A DNA stretch of 7,672 nucleotides, from positions 1 to 7,672 of the forward strand of contig CABQMC010000072.1 of the NCBI GenBank assembly GCA_902465115.1, given 5' to 3'. Shown here in pieces: positions 1-7,527 of the stretch. Below the pieces are notes generated by a model. That model ran no database searches. It saw nothing but the letters and a program-made list of their open reading frames with translations, and was not told the origin of the DNA. The stretch is from an uncultured Collinsella sp. GTDB lineage: Bacteria > Actinomycetota > Coriobacteriia > Coriobacteriales > Coriobacteriaceae. The first letter of the stretch is position 1; every line of letters starts with the position of its first letter. The position numbers and the translations under genes are program-made.

Positions 1-33
1 GGCATGACCAGAAGGTCTATGCCGTCCTCTTTT
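1..33 (+). terminator. Probable intrinsic terminator, left arm cut by the window edge
   Basis: GGCAT and GACC (1-9) pair with GGTC and ATGCC (14-23) around an AGAA loop, with one bulged T. The right arm continues as GTCCTC and ends in TTTT (30-33), the form of a rho-independent terminator. The matching GAGGAC would have to lie just left of base 1, so the stem is only partly visible. It would end a gene located outside the window. If the outer stem is A-rich on its 5' side it could work in both directions. Confidence 0.45.
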
Positions 34-110
34 CATGCCAATTTGTTCGCTCTGGTGCCCGCTCGCTGTCAGTCCTCTACCTGCGGTGTTGCCATTGTTG
101 GGGTAGTCGT

Positions 111-182
111 TGGGGACGTTCTTAAATGACCAGGCGGCAGCTGGGGACGTTCCTTTTCTGCCGGCAGTTGGGGACATTCCTT
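111..182 (+). repeat. Three direct copies of a TGGGGACRTTCYTT motif
   Basis: Copies lie at 111-123 (TGGGGACGTTCTT), 142-155 (TGGGGACGTTCCTT) and 169-182 (TGGGGACATTCCTT), with start-to-start spacing of 31 and 27 bases. A partial copy, TTGGGGT, precedes them near 98. A 10-bp palindrome CTGCCGGCAG (158-167) sits between the last two. Open reading through these copies gives a repetitive peptide, so predicted ORFs here are artefacts of the repeat. Such motifs resemble debris found beside REP-associated or Y1-type transposase genes, but no transposase is visible here and that link is only a suspicion. Confidence 0.6.
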
Positions 183-207
183 GTGCCAGCGTTGCATCGA
201 GTGCTTG

Positions 208-377
208 GGAAACCGCGACCCGGTTTTTGGCCGAATAGTGGGTCGCATTTTCCGGATGGGGTGGGTTGCGGAAAGTGCGACCCGGAATATTGCTCTGAAA
301 CGGGATGCGGTTTCCCTGATGCGCCTCAAACGGAAAGCGCATCCCATTCCGGAGCTCCAAAACGGGATGCGCTTTCC
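208..377. repeat. BIME-like array: six 14-bp motifs in alternating orientation
   Basis: The motif is GGGWYGCRNTTTCC. Plus copies lie at 240-253, 302-315 and 364-377; reverse-complement copies lie at 208-221, 270-283 and 332-345. Start-to-start distances are 32, 30, 32, 30 and 32, so a 62-bp unit of two head-to-head motifs occurs three times. Neighbouring motifs can form 13-14 bp hairpins in either of two registers; 332-345 and 364-377 pair perfectly, and 302-315 with 332-345 pairs with one mismatch. The array lies directly 3' of the phosphatase gene (stop at 420 on the minus strand), where it could protect or terminate that mRNA. The organisation resembles bacterial interspersed mosaic elements; the family itself I do not recognise. 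Confidence 0.8.
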
Positions 378-419
378 GCGCGGAAGAATTGTCGCAGCTG
401 CGTTAAGCAGTGTCGCTCG

Positions 420-1088
420 TTACTCGCCCAGTACCAGCGCCGTGAGCTCTGCCTGGGTGTCCACTACGTAGTCGGCGCCGGCTGCTTCGAGCTCTGCGCG
501 GCCGCGGAAACCCCAGCTGACGCCCGCGCTCTTAAGGCCGGCGTTGTGGCCGGTTAGGATATCGACATTGGAATCGCCCACATAGAGCGTGGTTGCCGGA
601 TCGGCGCCCAGCTCCTCCATCACATGCAGCGTGACGGGTGCTTCGGGCTTGGGCGGAAACGCATCGACACGGCCCTGTACCAGCGCAAAACGCTCGGAAC
701 CAAAATACTTCTCGATAAGCGGAGCCGCCGAGATGTGGTCCTTGTTGGTGAGCACGGCAAGCTGCACGCCCGCGGCGCGCAGACGGTCGAGCATCTCGAT
801 CGTGCCGGCATAGGGGGCAGTGTGGTCCTCCTTGTGATCGCCGTAGTAAGCCCTAAACTCGGCAAGCGTCTGCTCAAACATGCGGCCGTCGCCCGCGTAC
901 TCGGCGGGCATAAAGCGCTCAACCAGCTTGAGCATGCCGTTTCCCACCTTGTAGCGGTACTCGTCGACGGCAAACGTAGGCCAGCCGTGCGTCTCGCAGG
1001 TATAGTTGCCGGCGGCCGCCAGGTCCTCGAGCGTGTTGAGGATGGTGCCGTCCAGATCAAAGATCACATGGGAAAAGGCTGCTGCCAT
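420..1088 (-). CDS. HAD-superfamily hydrolase, phosphoglycolate phosphatase-like
   Basis: A 222-residue cytoplasmic phosphatase with all four HAD motifs. Motif I is DLDGT with nucleophile Asp11 and Asp13. Motif II is the Thr114 of VLTNKD. Motif III is Lys147 in PPKPEAP. Motif IV is GDSNVD with Asp172 and Asp176. The segment between motif I and about residue 90 fits a small helical C1 cap, as in the Gph/PGP branch, which acts on small phosphate esters such as 2-phosphoglycolate; the true substrate cannot be read from sequence. I chose the ATG at 1086-1088 because GGGAG precedes it at normal spacing and motif I follows directly; an upstream ATG at 1196 would add 36 residues of non-conserved sequence. 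A TATTAT box (1123-1128, minus strand) may be its -10, but no good -35 is seen. It lies downstream of the PTS regulator on the same strand, 182 bases away, and is probably a separate unit. Confidence 0.88.
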   Translation of the reverse strand: MAAAFSHVIFDLDGTILNTLEDLAAAGNYTCETHGWPTFAVDEYRYKVGNGMLKLVERFMPAEYAGDGRMFEQTLAEFRAYYGDHKEDHTAPYAGTIEMLDRLRAAGVQLAVLTNKDHISAAPLIEKYFGSERFALVQGRVDAFPPKPEAPVTLHVMEELGADPATTLYVGDSNVDILTGHNAGLKSAGVSWGFRGRAELEAAGADYVVDTQAELTALVLGE

Positions 1089-1218
1089 GAAAGCTCCCGT
1101 CGTTGGGTTTAAAACGCACCTCATAATACTGGGCTTATGCGTTGGGCGTGCTTGGAATCTGAACATCTCCAGGGATATCAGGTGACATCGCGCCAATCAT
1201 GCGATTCCGCCCTAGCAA

Positions 1219-1256
1219 ATTCTCGACAGCTGCTTTCCCACGAGCATGTCGAGAAT
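1219..1256 (-). terminator. Strong stem-loop after the regulator gene, possible terminator
   Basis: ATTCTCGACA (1219-1228) and TGTCGAGAAT (1247-1256) are a perfect 10-bp inverted repeat. GCT (1229-1231) and AGC (1243-1245) extend the stem past one bulged A. The stem begins 15 bases after the regulator stop codon on the minus strand. On that strand only a short TTT follows the second arm, so it is a weak intrinsic terminator at best. It could instead protect the 3' end of the regulator mRNA. Confidence 0.45.
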
Positions 1257-1270
1257 GCGGGTCGAGCCCT

Positions 1271-3241
1271 CTACCCGATATCATGCGTAAGCGCAGCCAG
1301 AAACTCCTCGAACGTGTCGGTCTGCATGAGCCTCATCGTTGTCTCTACCGAGGAGAACACCTCGATAATCAGGTCGAGCACATCTCTAAAGAGCCCCATG
1401 TCTTCCTGCGCGATGCCTATAAGCAGCACAAACCGCACGTCGTGGCGTCCCCAGGGAATCGAGGCGTCATTGTGGGCCACGGCGATAAACGAGCGCTCGG
1501 GATATACCGAGATCGCGTGAGGCATGGCAAGGCTGTCGGTAAACGCCGTCGACGAGACACTCTCGCGCAGATGCACGTCAGCGATATACTCGGGCGTTGC
1601 GAGCCCCTGAGCGGCCAAAAGCTCTCCCATTCGGTCGATGCAGCTTGTGGCGTCGTTTGCGTCTACGTTGCGCATAAACAGCCCCGGCTGTAGCAGGCGC
1701 CCCAAAAGGCCCTGGGCATAGAGGCGCCGCCGTTGCTCTTGGATAGCGCAAAGCCGGTCGCGGATCTTTCGCACGTTTTGCTTAGTGAGGATTGGCCCAA
1801 TCAAGATCTTGGTGCTGCCGCCGCAAACCGGCACGTCGATCGTTGCAATCACCACATCGCTCTCGGGAGGATCGGCCAGGTAGCCATCACAGCTCATCAC
1901 GGCAACAACACTTATGTCGTCGCCAAACTCGGACTTGAGGTCGTCGACGAGCCTGCGTGCAAAATCGTGATACTCCTCGATAATCACCGTGCAGGTGATG
2001 GCACCGTCGGGCGCAGAGAACTTCTCAAAGTAGGCGCCGATGTGAAAGGCGATAAACGCGATTTCGTTCTCGCCTACCTCAACATTCATGGCGGTCGAGA
2101 AACGGTGGGCGATATAGACCGCCATGTCGTAGACCGGTGCGTGTTCGCTTTTGATTTGCGCGGCGAGCGGGTTGGGGTAGCTTACGTGGTAGACGGCGCG
2201 CTGGTAGGCGTTAAACATATGCAGGACGAGCTGCAAGCGCATAGGCTCGTCGATAAAGCGCGGCAGGTTGTAGCGCTCGCCACACTCGTCGAGAATCCCC
2301 AGGACCATGTCCATAAAATCGCGGTCGATGATGCTTGCGAGCTTCTCGCGGTTGAGGTCGCCAAAATCGCAGCGCTCGACGGAAAGCGCCAGAAGCAGCA
2401 GGATCTGCTGAAAATCGGCACGCGGGACGGCGCAGCCAAACTCCTTCTCAAAGTAGGCGGCGATGCACTGGGCGCAGCGCACAATCTGCTCACGCTGCCC
2501 AAGCTGCGCCACCAGGCCGTCTCCGTCGATGGGGCCGTCCACCTCGCTGAGCTCGTTGTTCGAGGTGAGCCTGATAATGATCACCAGCAGGTGCATGAGC
2601 AGGTTGGAGAACGCGTAGTTGTTGATAAACAGGTCCGAGCGCTGACAAATCTCGACCAGGCTCGAGAGGATTCCTTGCACATCAAAGCCGGGAAACATGT
2701 TCTCGAGCGTCTTGGTCGAGGTGAAGTAGCCATAGGAGTTGTGCGTGGCTATGTGGCCGAGAAGTTTGCGCTTGTCGGCCTCACGCCCCGTGAGCGTCAT
2801 GCGGTAGTCATGTGTCTCGATATTGAGGTCAAACTGTCGCACGAGCGCCCGCGCCTGCGGCATCACGGAACTCTGAAACGTGCTTTCGCTGATAAAGAGC
2901 TCGTCGGACACATCGAAGACGGAGAGTCCGTCGCGCGCGTTCACAAGGCGCGAGATGGTGAAGTCGCGCCGCGAATCGCTGCCAGCGGGGACGATATCGG
3001 CGTTGCCGAGGAGGGAGGCCGGGGCATTGCCGGCGGCCGACGTTGTTGCAGCAAGACGATACCCCTCTTTAGATGATTCGATATGTCGTGTACCGGCCTC
3101 GTTGACCTCGGCAACATAGTTGCGGATGCTGCGCTCGCTTGCGCCCAACAAGCTGGCGAGCATAGAGGAAGATATCCAGGAGCTGCTGTTTTCGAGCACA
3201 TTGATCATGCGGTTGATGCGGTTCTGCTTGGCGCTCGACAT
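1271..3241 (-). CDS. PRD-containing PTS-controlled transcriptional regulator (MtlR/LicR-like)
   Basis: A 656-residue DNA-binding regulator read divergently from the sugar operon. Domains in order: an N-terminal winged HTH (about 5-60, with the LASLLGASERSIRNYV helix pair), a second Mga/HTH-like segment (about 90-165), PRD1 (about 185-295), PRD2 (about 300-410), an EIIB-like domain (about 414-505) and a mannitol/fructose-type EIIA domain (about 515-652). PRD1 has His217 but no His at its second site. PRD2 has both, His341 and His400. The EIIA phospho-acceptor is His575 in LAMPH. The EIIB-like domain lacks the P-loop cysteine. In this family HPr or EII proteins phosphorylate these sites and so set activity. 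The ATG at 3239-3241 was chosen for its GGGAG box; a start at 3286 has no comparable site. The likely target is the operon beginning at 3543. The domain order excludes a BglG/LicT-type RNA-binding antiterminator, because there is an HTH and no CAT domain. Confidence 0.88.
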   Translation of the reverse strand: MSSAKQNRINRMINVLENSSSWISSSMLASLLGASERSIRNYVAEVNEAGTRHIESSKEGYRLAATTSAAGNAPASLLGNADIVPAGSDSRRDFTISRLVNARDGLSVFDVSDELFISESTFQSSVMPQARALVRQFDLNIETHDYRMTLTGREADKRKLLGHIATHNSYGYFTSTKTLENMFPGFDVQGILSSLVEICQRSDLFINNYAFSNLLMHLLVIIIRLTSNNELSEVDGPIDGDGLVAQLGQREQIVRCAQCIAAYFEKEFGCAVPRADFQQILLLLALSVERCDFGDLNREKLASIIDRDFMDMVLGILDECGERYNLPRFIDEPMRLQLVLHMFNAYQRAVYHVSYPNPLAAQIKSEHAPVYDMAVYIAHRFSTAMNVEVGENEIAFIAFHIGAYFEKFSAPDGAITCTVIIEEYHDFARRLVDDLKSEFGDDISVVAVMSCDGYLADPPESDVVIATIDVPVCGGSTKILIGPILTKQNVRKIRDRLCAIQEQRRRLYAQGLLGRLLQPGLFMRNVDANDATSCIDRMGELLAAQGLATPEYIADVHLRESVSSTAFTDSLAMPHAISVYPERSFIAVAHNDASIPWGRHDVRFVLLIGIAQEDMGLFRDVLDLIIEVFSSVETTMRLMQTDTFEEFLAALTHDIG

Positions 3242-3298
3242 GGTTTTCTCCCAGAGATGATCGGCAGATAGGGTGTACCGCCCCATGGTATCTCAGGG

Positions 3299-3318
3299 AA
3301 AGACGGGGCGTCTTTTTC
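3299..3318 (+). terminator. Short terminator-like hairpin
   Basis: AAAGACG (3299-3305) pairs with CGTCTTT (3309-3315) across a GGG loop, followed by further T residues to 3317. The form fits a weak intrinsic terminator reading rightwards. It lies upstream of the operon promoter and might insulate the operon from transcripts entering from the left. It could also be chance. Confidence 0.3.
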
Positions 3319-3321
3319 AAT

Positions 3322-3405
3322 TTGCCGCCCAAGCGGAAAACCGCCCGGCTTGCCGCGCAAGTGGAAAATCTGCCGCCTTGCCGCCATGCGGCAAAAAGAC
3401 GGTTG
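3322..3405. repeat. Three 28-bp dyad units, candidate regulator-binding array
   Basis: Units start at 3322, 3350 and 3378, an exact 28-bp period, and each begins TTGCCGC. Units 1 and 2 agree at about three quarters of positions and share the GGAAAA tail; unit 3 diverges after its dyad. Each unit carries a dyad: CCGC/GCGG with loop CCAA (3325-3336), CTTGC/GCAAG (3349-3361), and the perfect TTGCCGC-CAT-GCGGCAA (3378-3394). The array ends at the candidate -35 element. Upstream dyads in this position are where MtlR/LicR-type activators bind, so the divergent PRD regulator is the natural candidate, though no binding is shown. A simple repeat expansion without function is the alternative. Confidence 0.55.
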
Positions 3406-3433
3406 GCGGCAAGAACCCTCTGCCGCGTATAGT
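3403..3433 (+). promoter_or_regulatory. Candidate sigma70-type promoter of the sugar operon
   Basis: The -35 is TTGGCG (3403-3408, four of six consensus bases) and the -10 is TATAGT (3428-3433, five of six). The 19-base spacer is longer than ideal, as is common for activator-dependent promoters. Transcription would begin near 3440 and leave a leader of about 100 bases. The -35 lies in the right arm of a perfect 10-bp inverted repeat (CTTGCCGCCA 3377-3386, TGGCGGCAAG 3404-3413). Confidence 0.45.
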
Positions 3434-3542
3434 GCGGTCACGGTCAAGGGCGGCCGGGTCGACACGGACGCTCAAGAACATGGCGGGGACTGCGGCGGCA
3501 TCGGAGCTGCCTTGGGCCCGCTTATTGGGAAAGGAGTACCCC

Positions 3543-3884
3543 ATGGCAGACGAGAACGGCACCGTCCGTATTCTCCTCGCTTGCGGCATCGGTGCCTCGA
3601 CCGGCTTTATGGCGGCGGGCATGCGCAGGGTCGCAAAGTCCAAGGGCCTTGACTGCACCATCAATGCGGTCAGCAAATCTGAAATTATGGACTATGCCGA
3701 TAAGATCGATGCCCTCCTCTTGGGGCCGCATTTTGCCGCCGAGGTTCCGGCGACGCAAAAAATGCTTGAGCCTTACGGTGTAAAGGTAATGTCAATCGAC
3801 CCTGATTATTATGCGTCGCTTGATGGCGAGGGGATTCTCGAAGATGCCTACGATCTTCTCGACATAGATTTTGATGGCGAATAG
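3543..3884 (+). CDS. PTS lactose/cellobiose-family EIIB component
   Basis: A 113-residue cytoplasmic phosphotransfer protein. The first strand leads into a P-loop, LLACGIGASTG, whose Cys14 is the expected phosphocysteine; it takes phosphate from EIIA and gives it to the sugar held by EIIC. Length and the alpha/beta pattern fit the lactose/cellobiose EIIB family, although the loop differs from the usual CSAGMSTS form. The ATG at 3543 is set by a strong AAGGAG (3531-3536) six bases upstream. It is the first gene of the operon, 12 bases before the EIIC start. Composition changes inside the gene: the first 120 bases are about 64% GC by hand count, the remainder mostly 45-60%. Confidence 0.88.
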   Translation: MADENGTVRILLACGIGASTGFMAAGMRRVAKSKGLDCTINAVSKSEIMDYADKIDALLLGPHFAAEVPATQKMLEPYGVKVMSIDPDYYASLDGEGILEDAYDLLDIDFDGE

Positions 3885-3896
3885 GGTGTGCTTGAT

Positions 3897-5285
3897 ATGT
3901 CTAATGTGATGGAAAAAGTCCAAGGGAGCATCGAAAAGAACGTTGTCCCCGTTGTCAATAAGCTTACGTCGAGCTATTGGTTTGGAATCGTTGCCAATGC
4001 CGTTTTGTATATCGTTCCGTTTACAATGGTCTCGGCAATTCCGAGCCTTTTTAATGTGGTTCGTAATTTTGTGCCCGCTCTACCTGACCTGTCAGCGCTT
4101 AATACCTACTCGTTTGGTCTCGTAGGAATGTTCATCGCTTTTATCATTCCTCACAGCGTCTGTGTCAAGGAGGACGATAAAGGTAGGGCCCTGATCGCTG
4201 GCTTTACCGGCGTCGGCGCTTTTATGCTGTGCATGAATCCCCAGACGGTCGATGAGGGCATGGCCTTCGAGATGTGGAAGTTCGGCTCGAGCGGCATGTT
4301 TGCGGCTATGGCAGTGGGTATCACGGTCGGTGCAATCTACAAGTTCGCAGCGCATCATAGCTTCTTCGGTGAAGAATCGGTTATCCCTGATTTTGTTAAA
4401 AGCTGGTTCGACAGCATTATCCCAATTTTGCTGAGCCTTACAATTGCGTTTCTGCTGACGTTTCTTGTTCGAATTGATGTCTTTACCGTAATTGCGCTGA
4501 TTCTTTCACCCGTTACCAGTTTTGGCCAGTCTCTCCCCGGCGTTGTGTTTATGGCTTTGGTGATGGACGTGTTCTACTTCTTTGGTGTTTCGGGCTGGGC
4601 GTTTATTTCGGTGACGCTTCCGATCACCCAGGGTGGTATGGCTGAGAATATGGCTGCAGTTGCCGCGGGGGCTACGCCGACCAACATCAATGCGTATGGC
4701 CTTTCGCGCTACTACATGATTGGCGGAGAGCTCAACACTTTGCCTCTGGCGTTTATGATGCTGTTCTCGAAATCCAAAAAGAACCGCACGCTCGGTAAGG
4801 CGACGTTCGTGCCGTCCCTCTTTAATATCAATGAGCCTCTGGTTTTTTCCACTATCGTTAATAATCCCTATCTGTTCATCCCGGTTATTCTTCAAGCTAT
4901 CATTCTGCCCGCAAATGCCTATCTGTGGCTGCAGTTCGACTGGGCAAGTCTCCATACCCAGATGTTTGCGATGAACTTCCTTCCCAACGCGGTTTCGGCT
5001 TACTTCCTTTCCAACGGAGATTTTCGCAACGTGGTGCTTGTCGTGGTGAACCTGATTCTTGCGGCAATCATTTGGTATCCCTTCTTTAAGGTTTTCGACA
5101 AACATGCCGCAGAGGACGAGCAGAAAAGCGAGGCTGAGCGCGCTGCGAAGAAGGCGGCAAAACGTGTCGCTCGTGAGGCAAGGAAGGCTGCAAACATTTC
5201 CGAGACTGCTTCTGAGAATGGTCCATCCGAAAAAGTTGTGCTGGCAGCTGCAGATTCTACAACGACGGGAGCGAACGATGAGTGA
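3897..5285 (+). CDS. PTS lactose/cellobiose-family EIIC permease
   Basis: A 462-residue inner-membrane sugar channel with roughly eight to ten hydrophobic segments (about 28-50, 72-90, 98-115, 132-150, 172-207, 213-245, 279-291, 321-342, 376-396). The family hallmark NINEP (310-314) is present with Glu313, which binds the sugar in this family. The other usual site, GIHG, reads GVSG (230-233), so Ser232 stands where His is expected. The last 60 residues (403-462) form a cytoplasmic tail rich in Ala, Lys, Arg and Glu, then Ser and Thr, beyond the normal family end. I chose ATG 3897 with a weak AGGG ten bases upstream; a GTG at 3888 or ATG at 3909 are possible. The end overlaps the EIIA start by 8 bases, implying coupled translation. 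Beta-glucosides are the likely substrate because of the GH1 gene downstream. Confidence 0.88.
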   Translation: MSNVMEKVQGSIEKNVVPVVNKLTSSYWFGIVANAVLYIVPFTMVSAIPSLFNVVRNFVPALPDLSALNTYSFGLVGMFIAFIIPHSVCVKEDDKGRALIAGFTGVGAFMLCMNPQTVDEGMAFEMWKFGSSGMFAAMAVGITVGAIYKFAAHHSFFGEESVIPDFVKSWFDSIIPILLSLTIAFLLTFLVRIDVFTVIALILSPVTSFGQSLPGVVFMALVMDVFYFFGVSGWAFISVTLPITQGGMAENMAAVAAGATPTNINAYGLSRYYMIGGELNTLPLAFMMLFSKSKKNRTLGKATFVPSLFNINEPLVFSTIVNNPYLFIPVILQAIILPANAYLWLQFDWASLHTQMFAMNFLPNAVSAYFLSNGDFRNVVLVVVNLILAAIIWYPFFKVFDKHAAEDEQKSEAERAAKKAAKRVAREARKAANISETASENGPSEKVVLAAADSTTTGANDE

Positions 5286-5610
5286 CGCAATTGACATCAG
5301 CGCTGTGGCTATGGAAGTCATTTTAAATACTGGTGACGGTAGGACTTGTATTGACCAGGCGTTGGATAGCTTGGCGGAGTTTGATTTTGATGCGGCAGAG
5401 GAGCACCTTGCCCAAGCGGATGCAAAGATTCTGACCGCGCATAAAGTGCAGACTGCCACGATTCAAGCCCAAGCGGCAGGTGAGGAAGTCGAGTACTCGT
5501 TGCTTTTTACGCATGCTCAGGACACTCTCATGACCATTAGTGCTGAACTTCATATGGTTAAAAAGATGATGCCGATTGTGCGCGCACTGGCTATCCGCGC
5601 CGGTCAGTAA
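5278..5610 (+). CDS. PTS lactose/cellobiose-family EIIA component
   Basis: A 110-residue all-helical protein that accepts phosphate from HPr and passes it to EIIB. The active site THAQDTLM matches the lactose-type EIIA signature: His79 is the phospho-acceptor, and Asp82 corresponds to the aspartate that binds the metal ion at the trimer centre. The helix pattern with TAHKVQTATIQAQAAGE (53-69) is also typical, and the length is normal. The start ATG overlaps the EIIC stop (ATGAGTGA) and is preceded by GGGAG (5267-5271) at six bases. A terminator follows 25 bases after its stop, so transcripts of EIIB, EIIC and EIIA may often end here. Confidence 0.92.
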   Translation: MSDAIDISAVAMEVILNTGDGRTCIDQALDSLAEFDFDAAEEHLAQADAKILTAHKVQTATIQAQAAGEEVEYSLLFTHAQDTLMTISAELHMVKKMMPIVRALAIRAGQ

Positions 5611-5635
5611 TTCGAATCTTCCAATTGGTTGACGC

Positions 5636-5670
5636 GAGGGAGATTGCGACAAAGGTCTCCCTCTATTTTT
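5636..5670 (+). terminator. Intrinsic terminator inside the operon
   Basis: GAGGGAGA (5636-5643) and TCTCCCTC (5656-5663) form a perfect 8-bp stem with a 12-base loop, followed by TATTTTT (5664-5670). This is a good rho-independent terminator. It lies between EIIA and the glycosidase gene, which are otherwise on the same strand 89 bases apart. I found no ribonucleic antiterminator sequence of the BglG/LicT type overlapping it and no clear promoter between it and the next start. Partial read-through, or antitermination by an unrecognised factor, would explain it. Confidence 0.75.
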
Positions 5671-5687
5671 AAGAACTCCATCTTTAA

Positions 5688-7232
<1,545 letters not shown>

Positions 7233-7241
7233 GGAGTAGAG

Positions 7242-7508
7242 ATGGTTTCCAAGACGACGGTCGTCAAGAATCCGAGCGGCATCCACGCGCGCCCTGCATC
7301 GCTGTTTGTGCAGGAGGCGAGCAAGTACGAGAGCTCGATCACCGTTGGTAAGGTGGGCGGAGACGCCAAAGACGCCAAGTCGATCCTGATGGTTATGAGC
7401 CTGGGAATGGCCTGTGGTTGCGAGATTGAGATTGCAGCCGACGGCGCCGACGAGGCGGCCGCCGTCGATGCCCTCGTGGCGCTAATCGAGAGCGGCTGCG
7501 GGGAGTAG
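7242..7508 (+). CDS. ptsH: HPr phosphocarrier protein
   Basis: An 88-residue protein of normal HPr length. The active site NPSGIHARPAS carries His15, phosphorylated by enzyme I, and Arg17. The second conserved site, DAKSILMVMSLG, has Ser47, equivalent to the regulatory Ser46 of Bacillus HPr. AAGGAG (7231-7236) lies five bases before the ATG and overlaps the TAA of the glycosidase, so the two genes are translationally coupled and HPr belongs to this operon. It is GC-rich (about 63% in a 60-base sample) unlike the genes before it. No enzyme I gene is in the window. Whether this is the cell's only HPr or a second, operon-dedicated copy cannot be decided here. Confidence 0.95.
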   Translation: MVSKTTVVKNPSGIHARPASLFVQEASKYESSITVGKVGGDAKDAKSILMVMSLGMACGCEIEIAADGADEAAAVDALVALIESGCGE

Positions 7509-7527
7509 GCGGGCAAAAGCCACGTCG

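Larger units (their letters stand above)
1..419. other. Gene-free repeat-rich intergenic region
   Basis: No reading frame here has both a ribosome binding site and a recognisable protein. The region contains the partial terminator at 1-33, the TGGGGAC repeats at 111-182, the alternating array at 208-377 and a perfect 10-bp palindrome CGCAGCTGCG at 393-402 just past the phosphatase stop codon. I see nothing identifiable in 34-97. Confidence 0.6.
3242..3542. other. Divergent control region between regulator and sugar operon
   Basis: These 301 bases separate the two divergent start codons. They hold a small hairpin with a T-run (3299-3317), three 28-bp dyad units (3322-3405), a candidate promoter (3403-3433) and an untranslated leader of about 100 bases before the EIIB start. 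A reading frame runs open through this region in frame with EIIB, but it has no ribosome site and no conserved content. I found no convincing promoter for the regulator. Confidence 0.6.

Noticed and set aside
208..377. CRISPR array
   Set aside because: The repeats alternate in orientation, are only 14 bp and imperfect, and the gaps are 16-18 bases; no cas genes are near.
126..557. Plus-strand open frames across the left intergenic region
   Set aside because: Their peptides are translations of the TGGGGAC and alternating repeats and run into the 3' end of the phosphatase in antisense.
1733..3076. Long open frame of 447 codons on the plus strand opposite the regulator
   Set aside because: It is antisense to a clear multi-domain protein, has no recognisable domains and no ribosome site; such shadows are common in GC-rich genes.
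3273..3542. In-frame upstream extension of the EIIB gene
   Set aside because: It would run through the 28-bp dyads and the promoter; the strong AAGGAG before 3543 and the family's usual N-terminus fix the start there.
4506..5459. Open frame of 317 codons on the minus strand opposite EIIC and EIIA
   Set aside because: It spans the border of two real genes in antisense and has no conserved features.
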